DNA of 64,000 bases from Siccibacter colletis (GTDB lineage Bacteria; Pseudomonadota; Gammaproteobacteria; Enterobacterales; Enterobacteriaceae), in the NCBI RefSeq assembly GCF_000696575.1, contig NZ_JMSQ01000007.1, positions 64,001 through 128,000 on the forward strand. Reading direction: 5' to 3'. Within the stretch, counting starts at the first letter, position 1. Every line of letters begins with the position of its first letter. Made by a program: the position numbers and the translations under genes. This document shows, piece by piece, positions 55,959-64,000 of this stretch. Below the pieces are notes generated by a model. The model was given only the letters and a program-made list of their open reading frames with translations, was not told where the DNA came from and made no database searches.

Positions 55959-58900
55959 TATTTTTTAACACTCCCGCTATCGAGCCAGTGTCGGCTATCA
56001 ATGAGCCCCGTATCGGGCATAGTATTGAGTTCCAGATCTACATCACGCTTGCTGAATGACTTATCGGTGTTGCTGGTGATATCCGCAATCATCAGCCGAT
56101 CGCTGATTAAGCCCAGTTGGCGCGCCCGTTTGCCTTTGTCGATAGCCAGTCTCACTTTCAGGTACGGTGAACCGTTATCCACGGAGAAGGCGGCGGAAAA
56201 CTTCTTACGGCCTTCTTCGCTAAAACGTAAGGTATAAAGCGGTGCGGCGGCCCAACGTTCGGCATCCAGTTGACGATAACCCAGCCGCAAATCGCCACGC
56301 ATGATGATACTTTGCGTGGTGTTCTCGCCATTTTCGTCGGTGAATGTCGGCAGTTTTATCTGCCCGTTCTCCGATTCGATATGGCGATAAACGATATCGG
56401 CACTGCGAATCAGGTTATCCATATCAATGGTGCCAATATGGCGAATCGTTGAGTAAGGCTTCAGCGCCGAGGTACGGAAATGGAAGTTAGGAATGCTGTG
56501 ATTTGCGCACAGTTGCGTGAGCATCGCGCCAACGGAGGCGGTGCTCTTCGGATCGTCGATATGGCCATTTTTATGGAACGGATACCAGGTGCCGGTCTGA
56601 TAACCGTGCAGCGGTAAAATACGCCCCGGCGGCAACGGCAGGTTGCGACGGATAATTGCCTGAATGCCCGGCAGCTGCGAAGGGCGGCCCGTCAGCAGTA
56701 GCAGGTCGCAATGATAATAGCTCAGCACTTCGCACAGCGCGGTTAGCACTTTATCAATGTTGAACTTACCCGAGCACAAATCGTTATGCACTCTGGCGAG
56801 CGGCAGAGTGAGCATTACCTCCGCCAGTTTGAAATCGGTCGGACCACCAGCTTTTTGTACTTCGCGGCGAACAAAGCTCTCGACTTCATCACGCAGAGAA
56901 CCTACCGGCAGTAGATCGCCGACACGTTGGTTAATCACGATATGCGTTTGCTCGTCCAGCGGATCGAATTGCTCGTATTTACCCAGAATGTGCAACGCGA
57001 GGGGAACGAAGAGTTGCAGGGTGAGCTGCTGGCGCAGCACGGATTCCGCCGCGCTAATATTTTGCGAGCCGCACAGTTGAGACATCAGCGTCTCAACGGA
57101 TATGACCCCCGTTTCACGCAGCGCCTGCTCAAAGGCTGGAAGCACATAGGACTGGATGACATCCAGCAGAATATCGTCGCCGGCAATTTTAAAACTGTCG
57201 CGAAAACGCTGCTGCGGGATGATATGGACGTTAGCGCCGCCCCCACTATGACCATTGCGATCGAGATGATAATCGGTGATGACCAGATCGGTGGTGCCGC
57301 CGCCGATATCGATAGATGCGATGGATATTCTTTCACGTTGCGTGCTGTCGGGTCGGCTAAGGGCGTCGAAAAACGACTCCGGGTGACCGGCAAAGTTTTG
57401 GTTTATCTCGGTGTAGAGATAAACCAACTGCGCGCAGGACGCTTCATCCCACTCGACCCTGATTTTCGGCAGCGGAATTTTAATGTTTGTCTGACTATGA
57501 TCTTCTTGCTCATCCTCATAAGGATCGTTTTCGCCGTTGTGCCAGCGTAGCGCTTTCCAGACTAAACCGACCGCCTGACGCATACGGTCATCCAGTACGC
57601 AACGTTCAGCCATCGGCATACCGGGCGGCACGGTCAGAATAATATGGCGTAGCTGACGCGGAATACCTGCGTGTCCCTGACGTATGCGTTGTTCCGGGCT
57701 ATTAATCTGACTAATCGCCTGGGTTAATACTTCCGCGAGCATAAAGGTCATCAGCGAGCTGCGGGAATAGCGTGGCGTAAAGACCGGGATGCGATCCATC
57801 TCATCTTCGATGGTGTGTAACGCCTCGCCCCGTTCATCGATCAGATTCGCGAACGGCGCAGCGGTGGCGAGTGGATTACTGTCCTGCACGTAGCTACCGT
57901 TGAATCGCCAGCCCTGACCGTAATATTTTTCATCCCAAAGATAACGTTTAGGGCTGGAGAGGCCGGTTGAACCTTCGCTGCCTTTTCGGCGCGCCGCTAA
58001 ACGACCCGCTTCTCCGCCGATACGAGCGATCGTCGGCCACTGGAAGGCATCGTGGCGGCCGCTACGCACCGAGCAGTGATCTTTGCCGAAGAAGGCCTGT
58101 GAAAATTCGACCCGGCTTTCAAAGGGTTCGGTATAAACATGTTCCGGCGCGCTAAGATCGCGCAATTTGAGCACATAGTTGTGCTGCATACCTGAACCTG
58201 ATTGCCCATGATCTTCAATGAGAATACCGCAGGTGCGTGAGTTACCGACATCGAGGATCAAATCAACGGGAATAGGCTTGATAGCGTTAGTTTCCCGATT
58301 GGCGATGACCCTGAACTGCGGCAATTCAATGATGGGGGCGGTCTGACTTTGCAAACCTTCGACGGGAATCGCCATCAGTGAAAGAAGGTTAAGGTAGTGC
58401 GCCAGCGGATACTGCTGGTTAAGCTCCTGCTCGCGTTCGTCGATATCCCGGCCTTTGCTCGCCTCTTTAAATACCTCTTTCAGCCAGTCGACAATCCACT
58501 CTTGCGTGAGATACCAGTTGAGGGCATAGGTGGCTGTCGCCACCGCAAAGGTTGCCCCGGCATTGACATCTTCCTGGTTCGGGCTGAGGTCGGCGGCGGC
58601 CTGCTGTTTGGCCATTACGCGAGTATCGATAGCCAACGTCATTCGATGGCTATGCCCATCCATATCAGGCTTGTCCAGCTTGACGATACGAAAACGCGCC
58701 CAGTTTAGCGGCCCTTCCTGATAGACGTCAGGCGGGCTGAAACGGAGTAGGGGAAGCGGCAACCATGTCCCGTCAAACAGCTTAAGACTCTGCTCAACGG
58801 GAATATCGTACTGGCTTTTAGCCTTCTCGATATTTGCCGGGCTGGGCTGATAAAAATAGTAATCACGCTGTTCGTTGTAGATTAAACGGGTCAATACGCC

Positions 58901-59026
58901 ATTGGCTAATTTAACAAATTCACCGGCGGGCAAACGTCCTGGAGACAAACCAAAATCCATAAACTGGATCCCGGAGTCGCCTACCAGGGTTACTTGACGA
59001 TCAAAAGATACAATCTCGGGCAACAT
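55958..59026 (-). CDS. srfB: SrfB-family actin/Hsp70-fold ATPase
   Basis: A 1022-residue cytoplasmic protein of the SrfB family. The three nucleotide-binding motifs of the actin/Hsp70 superfamily can be read: phosphate-1 LILDVGNSRTCGI (about residue 258), phosphate-2 ASIDIGGGTTDLV (about 573) and the adenosine motif LLLTGRPSQLPG (about 778). Nearly 250 N-terminal residues precede the core. It lies 17 bp after srfA and shares its last bases with srfC. Probably an ATP-dependent filament or chaperone-like motor for the complex. Confidence 0.9.
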   Translation of the reverse strand: MLPEIVSFDRQVTLVGDSGIQFMDFGLSPGRLPAGEFVKLANGVLTRLIYNEQRDYYFYQPSPANIEKAKSQYDIPVEQSLKLFDGTWLPLPLLRFSPPDVYQEGPLNWARFRIVKLDKPDMDGHSHRMTLAIDTRVMAKQQAAADLSPNQEDVNAGATFAVATATYALNWYLTQEWIVDWLKEVFKEASKGRDIDEREQELNQQYPLAHYLNLLSLMAIPVEGLQSQTAPIIELPQFRVIANRETNAIKPIPVDLILDVGNSRTCGILIEDHGQSGSGMQHNYVLKLRDLSAPEHVYTEPFESRVEFSQAFFGKDHCSVRSGRHDAFQWPTIARIGGEAGRLAARRKGSEGSTGLSSPKRYLWDEKYYGQGWRFNGSYVQDSNPLATAAPFANLIDERGEALHTIEDEMDRIPVFTPRYSRSSLMTFMLAEVLTQAISQINSPEQRIRQGHAGIPRQLRHIILTVPPGMPMAERCVLDDRMRQAVGLVWKALRWHNGENDPYEDEQEDHSQTNIKIPLPKIRVEWDEASCAQLVYLYTEINQNFAGHPESFFDALSRPDSTQRERISIASIDIGGGTTDLVITDYHLDRNGHSGGGANVHIIPQQRFRDSFKIAGDDILLDVIQSYVLPAFEQALRETGVISVETLMSQLCGSQNISAAESVLRQQLTLQLFVPLALHILGKYEQFDPLDEQTHIVINQRVGDLLPVGSLRDEVESFVRREVQKAGGPTDFKLAEVMLTLPLARVHNDLCSGKFNIDKVLTALCEVLSYYHCDLLLLTGRPSQLPGIQAIIRRNLPLPPGRILPLHGYQTGTWYPFHKNGHIDDPKSTASVGAMLTQLCANHSIPNFHFRTSALKPYSTIRHIGTIDMDNLIRSADIVYRHIESENGQIKLPTFTDENGENTTQSIIMRGDLRLGYRQLDAERWAAAPLYTLRFSEEGRKKFSAAFSVDNGSPYLKVRLAIDKGKRARQLGLISDRLMIADITSNTDKSFSKRDVDLELNTMPDTGLIDSRHWLDSGSVKK

Positions 59027-59043
59027 AGTTATCTCGTCCCTGT

Positions 59044-60492
59044 TCAGGAATTAGGTTGAAGCATACGAATCGGGAAGGTTTTTTCCCCATCGTTGCTGCC
59101 AATACAATCGGCATGACCCGCGGAAGGTGATTTGCACTCGATGGTCGGCACAATAAAGTTTGAGCCATCGCTGCAGGTCATTTGCTCAGGGTTGGTAATG
59201 TTGAGCGCCCCCTGCTGCACGTTACCGTTGGCTGGGCCACGGCACGTTACGCCGCTGGACTGGCGGACGCTGACGGTGCCGTTGCCCTGGTCAAAATTAT
59301 ATTGCAGCTGGAGCGGGCGTCCGGTGTGCTTGTCCTGAATACCGCCATTCACGCGCCATTCGCCGTTAAGAAACTTCGCCGGGCCGTCCGGCAGGGTGGC
59401 CGGGAGGGTTAACGGTTCGCCCTGCGGCGCAACGAGCGGCGGGGCGGTTACCGGAGTCACGCCCGGAGGCGTCTGCTCGTCGTGGGTATCCTGTACGCCG
59501 GGCGGCAGTGGCGGTTCTACGCTGGCTTCATTTGCGTTAGCCGGCGGCGGCGTCGCATCGCCGTCTACCGCTCTGTCAGATGTGTCGGCAGGCATCGCGG
59601 GCACCGTTGAATCCAGCGCAGGATGCGCGTCCGCGGTTGACCCTTCCACAATGCCGGGTACGGCGCGAGCGCCAACGGCGGTTTCTGACCCCCTGATCGC
59701 CACGTCATGGGTGCTGGTGGCCGGGTGCGTAGCCACAGGTTCAGCGGTGACCGTGGTTTTATCCGCAGAAAGACCAGGGAGGCCCGGCAGGGAAAGAGAA
59801 GGAGCGCAGCCGCGGAGCAGCCCTAACAGCAGCGCCAGCAGCAGTAACGCCAAAAGTAGCCATAGCAACCAACGCCAGCGCCAGCGGCGCGTTCGAACAT
59901 CAACAAAGGGCGCGGGAGCGGGTTCGACGGTTTTTTCCGTGGCGCTGGCCTGCGGCGGAACGGCCGCGAGGGCGGCGGCGGGAACGGACGATGAACTCAG
60001 CCAATGCATCGGGTGACGTTGTTCCCCTTCCGGGTGGACAAACCCCCAAAAGGTGATCACCAGCGTTCCATTAACGAGATAGACAAACTCATAATCGGGG
60101 AAATGGGTCACAGATTTAAGCAACTGGGCAAAGACCCGACGATCGCCGCCGGTTCCGCTTTGCTCCGCGTTGAGCAACTGTTCGCTTAGTGACTGCACTG
60201 CCATTTGAAACGCATTAAATTGCTGGCGCGCCGATTCTCGCTCCGCTTCGCTTGCGCCGCTCCACGGGATAACATCGCCGGGAAAACTGCTGTACCAGTC
60301 GGTTCTGTCACCGCCCTGATCGTTTTGCGGGATAGCCAGATGACGGGCCAGATCGCGCCCTGCATCAAGACGATAGATGGCTTCGCGTAGCTGGAAGGCC
60401 ATCTTGAAAACAGGATAGCCCGTTTCACCCAGCGCCTTGAATGAAGAGTTATTTCCGGTACGAAGTAGTGGTCCCTGAATCGAATTTCGCAT
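59044..60492 (-). CDS. srfA: SrfA-family single-span membrane protein
   Basis: A 482-residue bitopic protein. The cytoplasmic N terminus (1-170) matches SrfA (LGETGYPVFKMAFQLREAI, LAIPQNDQGGDRTDWYS, FVYLVNGTLVITFWGFVHPEG). A membrane span (about 206-226, WLLWLLLALLLLALLLGLL) is followed by a long proline/threonine-rich periplasmic linker and a C-terminal beta-rich domain (LNGEWRVNGGIQDKHTGRPL; three cysteines). The GDRTDWY...WSGASEAER motif is shared with SrfA of Salmonella. It is preceded by a second gene with the same general plan. Confidence 0.87.
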   Translation of the reverse strand: MRNSIQGPLLRTGNNSSFKALGETGYPVFKMAFQLREAIYRLDAGRDLARHLAIPQNDQGGDRTDWYSSFPGDVIPWSGASEAERESARQQFNAFQMAVQSLSEQLLNAEQSGTGGDRRVFAQLLKSVTHFPDYEFVYLVNGTLVITFWGFVHPEGEQRHPMHWLSSSSVPAAALAAVPPQASATEKTVEPAPAPFVDVRTRRWRWRWLLWLLLALLLLALLLGLLRGCAPSLSLPGLPGLSADKTTVTAEPVATHPATSTHDVAIRGSETAVGARAVPGIVEGSTADAHPALDSTVPAMPADTSDRAVDGDATPPPANANEASVEPPLPPGVQDTHDEQTPPGVTPVTAPPLVAPQGEPLTLPATLPDGPAKFLNGEWRVNGGIQDKHTGRPLQLQYNFDQGNGTVSVRQSSGVTCRGPANGNVQQGALNITNPEQMTCSDGSNFIVPTIECKSPSAGHADCIGSNDGEKTFPIRMLQPNS

Positions 60493-60541
60493 TATCTAAC
60501 CCTTAAAGGCTGTAATTTGACTAAAGCCACAGTGGTGCAGG

Positions 60542-61687
60542 CTAATTTTTGGTCGCGCCGGGCGTCCATTTGAAACCCCAGCCATAGTGCTTATCCATCG
60601 ACTCGCGGTCGGGGAAGAAACGGTCAAGGCGTTCAACCTGAATATTGCCATCGACATTTTTGAGCCTGGCGATGGCGGCGACATTATTACGCTGGTCGCT
60701 ATCCGTGAGCATGGATGTAATCGGCTGCTGTTCGGGGACATAGAGGGTGACGGAGGCGTTTGTCCCTTGCCAGTTATCGGTGCCAGCGTATATGAAGCTA
60801 TAAATCAGCACCTCATCAATGTCCTGCCAGTGGCTGCCGTTGACGAAAAGCCATTCGCCATCCACGTCATTGCCTTCACGCAGATCTTCCTGCAGCAGCA
60901 GATACGGTGGCTGGTCATAGTTGCCGGGCAAATGACTCAGCGCCTCAGCGCCGCTGATTTCACCGTTTTTTAAGCGCACAAAGGCGGCAATATCGAGATC
61001 GACAGGCTCTTTGTGGTCCCCCTGCTTCCACTGCAGATTGATTTTTATCCGGCCAAAATCCTGACGTTTCTCAAGCTTCACGCTGGGATTGGTGTCAGTT
61101 AATTCGGTATGGGTTGGTGTAACAACGGGGAGCGTCACGGCCGGGCGATGTGTAAACCACCACCAGACACCGACGAGTAGGAGCAGCAGTAGCAATAATG
61201 CCAGCCAAGGAAGAAAACCGCGGCACCAGGGGATAACCACTACCGTATGGAGGGGCGCCGCTGTGCTGGCTGTGGCCCAATTGACCAACACCGGTTCGCC
61301 GCCGACGCTATAGCCGTCGAGGTGGTGTGATTGGGTGAGTAGCGTTTGCAACGCATGTGCTGACTTATCTTCGCCGCGCGCGGCCAGCTGGCTGATTAAC
61401 CCCGCCAGAATGTCCTGATATTGCTGACGTTTATTCTCAACAGTCAGCCGTTCGGCGTCATTCAGTGCGGAAAAAGGTTTAGCCAGCCCCTGACGTGCTG
61501 TCCACCACTCCAGGCGTCCTTCGGCATTGCGACGCGCGGTGGCATACAGCAGCGCCAGTGAAGGGGGAAGATGACGATGTATGATACCGACCGTCTCTTC
61601 ATAGGTTGTCAGCGTTGCTTCATGAATCGGCGCGGCAGTTGTTAATCGTTGCATAAGCAAATCATTATTGTTGTGGGTGATATGCAT
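60542..61687 (-). CDS. Membrane protein with C-terminal TerD/TerA-like domain, SrfA-like layout
   Basis: A 381-residue bitopic protein. An N-terminal cytoplasmic region resembles the start of SrfA (EWWTARQGLAKPFSALNDAERLTVENKRQQY versus WYSSFP...WSGASEAERESARQQF); the span is LPWLALLLLLLLLVGVWWWF (about 161-180). The C-terminal 160 residues read like TerD/TerA tellurite-resistance domains: INLQWKQ, VDLDIAAFVRLKNG, GEWLFVNGSHWQDIDEVLIYSFIYAG, SVTLYVPEQQPITSMLTDSDQRN and HYGWGFKW. With one span this domain is likely periplasmic, unusual for Ter proteins. The start may be 11 codons later. Confidence 0.78.
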   Translation of the reverse strand: MHITHNNNDLLMQRLTTAAPIHEATLTTYEETVGIIHRHLPPSLALLYATARRNAEGRLEWWTARQGLAKPFSALNDAERLTVENKRQQYQDILAGLISQLAARGEDKSAHALQTLLTQSHHLDGYSVGGEPVLVNWATASTAAPLHTVVVIPWCRGFLPWLALLLLLLLLVGVWWWFTHRPAVTLPVVTPTHTELTDTNPSVKLEKRQDFGRIKINLQWKQGDHKEPVDLDIAAFVRLKNGEISGAEALSHLPGNYDQPPYLLLQEDLREGNDVDGEWLFVNGSHWQDIDEVLIYSFIYAGTDNWQGTNASVTLYVPEQQPITSMLTDSDQRNNVAAIARLKNVDGNIQVERLDRFFPDRESMDKHYGWGFKWTPGATKN

Positions 61688-61735
61688 GAGCTGTGTATCA
61701 TCGCATCTCAGACAGCCGGAACGTTTTCTGCGCTT

Positions 61736-62218
61736 TTAGCGGAGCGTATTTGCTTCTTCGAGAACTTTTATTTTGTGCTTGGCTTCGGCGACCTTTTTCT
61801 CAATCGCTGAAATTTCGCTGGCGCTCGTTGCCGTTTGTGACTGGCGCTGCAGCTCCTGCAATTTGGCAATTTCCTGCTGGCGTTCGCGGCTTTGAATCTT
61901 GCTTGATTTCAGTTTTGCGAGAGTCTGCGACAGATCCGAACGCACGGCATTTAGCCTTGCTTGTTCATCTGCCAGCTTTTGATTTAAGGTCTGCTGTCTG
62001 TTTTGGGTATAATCCTGCTGTTGCTTGGCCGATTCATTTTGATATTGGCTCAGGCGAACCTGCTGTTCTTTTTGATCAACCTGCTGACGATAACCACCCG
62101 ACGTGGCGCAGCTCAGTTTGGTAATAAAGCTTGGATCTTGTGCGTGTAAATCACAGTCCTGGGGAGACGTAGTACAACCCGTAAGGACAAGGGCGGCAAG
62201 AAGTGCGTATTTTCTCAT
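61736..62218 (-). CDS. Coiled-coil lipoprotein
   Basis: A 160-residue lipoprotein: MRKYALLAALVLTGC gives a lipobox VLTGC with the acylated cysteine at residue 15, followed by a long continuous coiled coil (about 50-158, glutamine- and lysine-rich). The start at MRKYALL was chosen for its signal peptide; a frame starting five codons upstream is possible. Placed second in the Srf operon. It may act as a periplasmic tether or spacer. Confidence 0.75.
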   Translation of the reverse strand: MRKYALLAALVLTGCTTSPQDCDLHAQDPSFITKLSCATSGGYRQQVDQKEQQVRLSQYQNESAKQQQDYTQNRQQTLNQKLADEQARLNAVRSDLSQTLAKLKSSKIQSRERQQEIAKLQELQRQSQTATSASEISAIEKKVAEAKHKIKVLEEANTLR

Positions 62219-62297
62219 CAAATAATCCATCATTAGCGTCGAATAACGCTGCTTTAAGCAGTCTTAAACCGGCCGATAATGCTATCGGCCGAAAGGG

Positions 62298-63035
62298 TTA
62301 ACCAAGGGAGATCGCCTGGCGCTGTTCATACAGCTCGTTGGTTTCTTGTTCCAGAGCAGCAATCTTGCTATTGAGATTGGCATATTCTTTGTTCAAATTT
62401 GCCAGCTTGCTTTTCTCTGCACTTGTGGTGGTCGTTTGACCTTGTAAAGCGACCTTATAGGCAGATTCTTTATCCTTCATGCCTTTCATGGTCTCTTTCA
62501 TCTTGCTGATGTTGGCATCAATTTGCGCCAGCTGGGTTTTCGCACCGGCTTTATCAAATCCAGCTTTATCTTTTTGGATGCTGATTTTGGTTAAGGTGGC
62601 CTGGTTTTCGCTAATAACTTGTTTCATCGCCAGCGTCGATTTTTCAACCGCTGCGGTATCTTTGCTGATGTCGTTATCCATTGCCTGCAGACGATCGGCG
62701 GTGGAGGCATAATCTTTTTTCAGTCCGTCAAGATAGTAGTTAGCGGTCATACCTGCAGCACAGCCAGCAGCGCCACCAATTGCAGCGCCGGCAAGCGCTT
62801 TCTTCGAGTCACCTGCTAGCGCCCCTACTAACGCGCCGAGAGCTGCGCCGGATACGGCGCCTACGCCACAACCTTGTGCACCAGAAGCGCTAAAGAACTG
62901 TGATTGTTCTGTGGTGGTAAGGCGAGGATCCGGCTTTGTCCCAGACAGGAGAGAGCTTCCGGTATTGGCACAGCCTCCAAGTAACAATGCTGCGGAAATC
63001 ACGATGCATGTGGTAGTTCGGTTAAATGTATTCAC
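62298..63035 (-). CDS. Glycine-zipper coiled-coil lipoprotein, first gene of the Srf operon
   Basis: A 245-residue lipoprotein with lipobox LLGGC (acylated cysteine near residue 22). A glycine-zipper segment follows (GCGVGAVSGAALGALVGALAGDSKKALAGAAIGGAAGCAAG, about 56-95, given here in part), which in other proteins inserts into membranes, and then a coiled coil of about 140 residues. Resembles outer-membrane glycine-zipper lipoproteins such as the SlyB/OsmB kind combined with a coiled coil. It heads the leftward operon. Confidence 0.78.
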   Translation of the reverse strand: MNTFNRTTTCIVISAALLLGGCANTGSSLLSGTKPDPRLTTTEQSQFFSASGAQGCGVGAVSGAALGALVGALAGDSKKALAGAAIGGAAGCAAGMTANYYLDGLKKDYASTADRLQAMDNDISKDTAAVEKSTLAMKQVISENQATLTKISIQKDKAGFDKAGAKTQLAQIDANISKMKETMKGMKDKESAYKVALQGQTTTTSAEKSKLANLNKEYANLNSKIAALEQETNELYEQRQAISLG

Positions 63036-63815
63036 AATCTTTTTCCTTAAAAATAATTAAGTAACGACAAGCAAGCTGTATCAACTAAAAATTTAGAATT
63101 AGTAATGATTTTGTCCGACATTACTGATTATTGTATTAGTTATAAGATGTCAAAAGAGCTATTCAAAGAGTATTTAAATAATAAGCAATAAATTAATTGC
63201 AATGCGTTATTATGTGTTCGTAGGTATCCCGCACTGACAGCTTATGCAATTTTGTGTTTTCGTATCACTTTATGTTGGCCTTGCTGCTGAAACACATCTT
63301 TTTCAAAAATAATCGACATTTTCGAATTCGTAGGCCTTACCATGAAACATGGGAGGATATCTCCACATAAAATATACATTCCGTGAATATATCTCAACGT
63401 CAGAAATTTTTCCAGTGTGTACAATTAGAATGTTGATTCAACTGATTAATCTTTATTAAATACACTAAAGCTCATGCCAGAAATGCCGATAAATCACATG
63501 TGTGCTGTTGTCTTTGTTTGTGAAGTAGGTAGGGTTACAGTTCTTGTTTTCACTGATGTAATCTGTATTTGATATCTTAATGTAATGTAGTTTTTTATTA
63601 ATTGCAGTGTTTTGTGTATGCGTGGAAGGATGAGTGTACGTAAAGTGGCTAGCTAGAATGTTAATGGATACCTTGAAATATACTTTTGGGAGAGAGGGGT
63701 AATTTAAGATGCATTAGACTAGCCCCATAGATCGCCAGACACTTCGCCTCTCTGAATCGCCACGGGTTTAACAGACACCTCAGAGTCATTTAAGATGGCT
63801 TAAAGAGAGGTGCCC
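63036..63815. promoter_or_regulatory. AT-rich upstream region of the Srf operon
   Basis: About 680 bp up to the IS3 element, strongly AT-rich, probably H-NS-bound and holding the promoter of the twelve-gene Srf operon. No convincing gene; a 60-codon leftward frame near 63242-63424 has no ribosome site. I could not identify an SsrB-type or other specific operator by eye. Confidence 0.5.
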
Positions 63816-64000
63816 ATGAGCGGTAAGCGTTATCCCGAAGAGTTTAAAATTGAAGCAGTCAAACAGGTTGTTGATCGTGGTTATTCTGTTTCCAGCGTTG
63901 CAACACGTCTCGATATCACCACCCACAGCCTTTACGCCTGGATAAAGAAGTACGGTCCGGATTCCTCCACTCATAAAGAACAGTCAGATGCTCAGGCCGA
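63720..64000 (+). mobile_element. Start of an IS3-family insertion sequence (cut by window edge)
   Basis: The sequence from about 63720 (TAGCCCCATAGATCGCCAGACA) onward is GC-richer than what precedes it and leads into the first ORF of an IS3-family element. The exact left terminus cannot be fixed without the right one; the outer bases are a guess. Confidence 0.7.
63816..64000 (+). CDS. IS3-family transposase OrfA, partial
   Basis: The first 61 codons begin MSGKRYPEEFKIEAVKQVVD and contain the helix-turn-helix GYSVSSVATRLDITTHSLYAWIKKYG, the N-terminal DNA-binding domain of IS3-group OrfA proteins. GAGAGG precedes the ATG. The remainder and OrfB are beyond the window. Confidence 0.92.
   Translation, partial: MSGKRYPEEFKIEAVKQVVDRGYSVSSVATRLDITTHSLYAWIKKYGPDSSTHKEQSDAQA

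Noticed and set aside
63242..63424. A 60-codon leftward frame upstream of the Srf operon
   Set aside because: No ribosome site, AT-rich composition, no similarity I can recognise.

Overview
The window is a chromosomal segment of an Enterobacteriaceae member close to Enterobacter (Lelliottia and Leclercia are alternatives). Gene order and protein identity follow the E. coli 92-94 min region: soxS/soxR, ghxP, yjcE, acs-yjcH-actP, gltP, phnO, yjdM, crfC-yjcZ, proP, pmrAB-eptA. Between these lie genes absent from that place in E. coli: a glutathione transferase, an orphan wza-wzb-wzc trio, an Aer paralogue and kdgT. The nrf operon that separates acs from gltP in E. coli is missing, and of the phn region only phnO and yjdM are present.

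Layout. 1-31.8 kb is ordinary core genome: redox sensing (soxRS), purine and cation transport, capsule-type export proteins, acetate scavenging (acs operon), glutamate uptake, a flagellar-regulated energy taxis receptor, a dynamin-like pair (crfC-yjcZ), osmoprotectant uptake (proP), an iron-responsive YncE-like lipoprotein and the polymyxin-resistance operon eptA-pmrA-pmrB with a PmrA box. 31.8-34.1 kb is a transition zone: a GNAT/RHH toxin-antitoxin pair, a C4/P4-CI-type antisense RNA with its flanking target sequences, a REP pair, and a 163-164 bp tandem repeat carrying copies of the 3' end of tRNA-Phe. I read the last of these as the distal attachment end of a genomic island inserted in a phe tRNA gene to the right of the window.

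34.1-64 kb is accessory. Its left part (34.2-44.7 kb) is a worn CP4-57/P4-like element: DUF4942 remnant, WYL regulator, YfjP/YeeP GTPase, two inovirus-Gp2-like genes, AlpA, three zinc-ribbon genes and a broken IS21-family element. Next come a DUF2628 protein and an IrmA-like secreted protein. From 63.0 kb down to 46.2 kb one tightly packed leftward operon of twelve genes holds srfA, srfB and srfC together with two lipoproteins, a TerD/TerA-like membrane protein, a vWA protein, a LolD/MacB-type ABC ATPase and FtsX-like permease, and a cysteine-less SUMF1-fold protein. The window ends inside the first ORF of an IS3-family element.

The Srf operon is the strongest candidate for an undescribed system. 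It encodes an actin/Hsp70-fold ATPase (SrfB), a P-loop GTPase-like protein (SrfC), three single-span membrane proteins, a mechanotransmission-type ABC exporter, and secreted or lipid-anchored partners including a MIDAS vWA protein and a SUMF1 fold. I infer a trans-envelope machine driven by cytoplasmic NTPases. Its function, secretion, defence or stress response, cannot be settled from the sequence.
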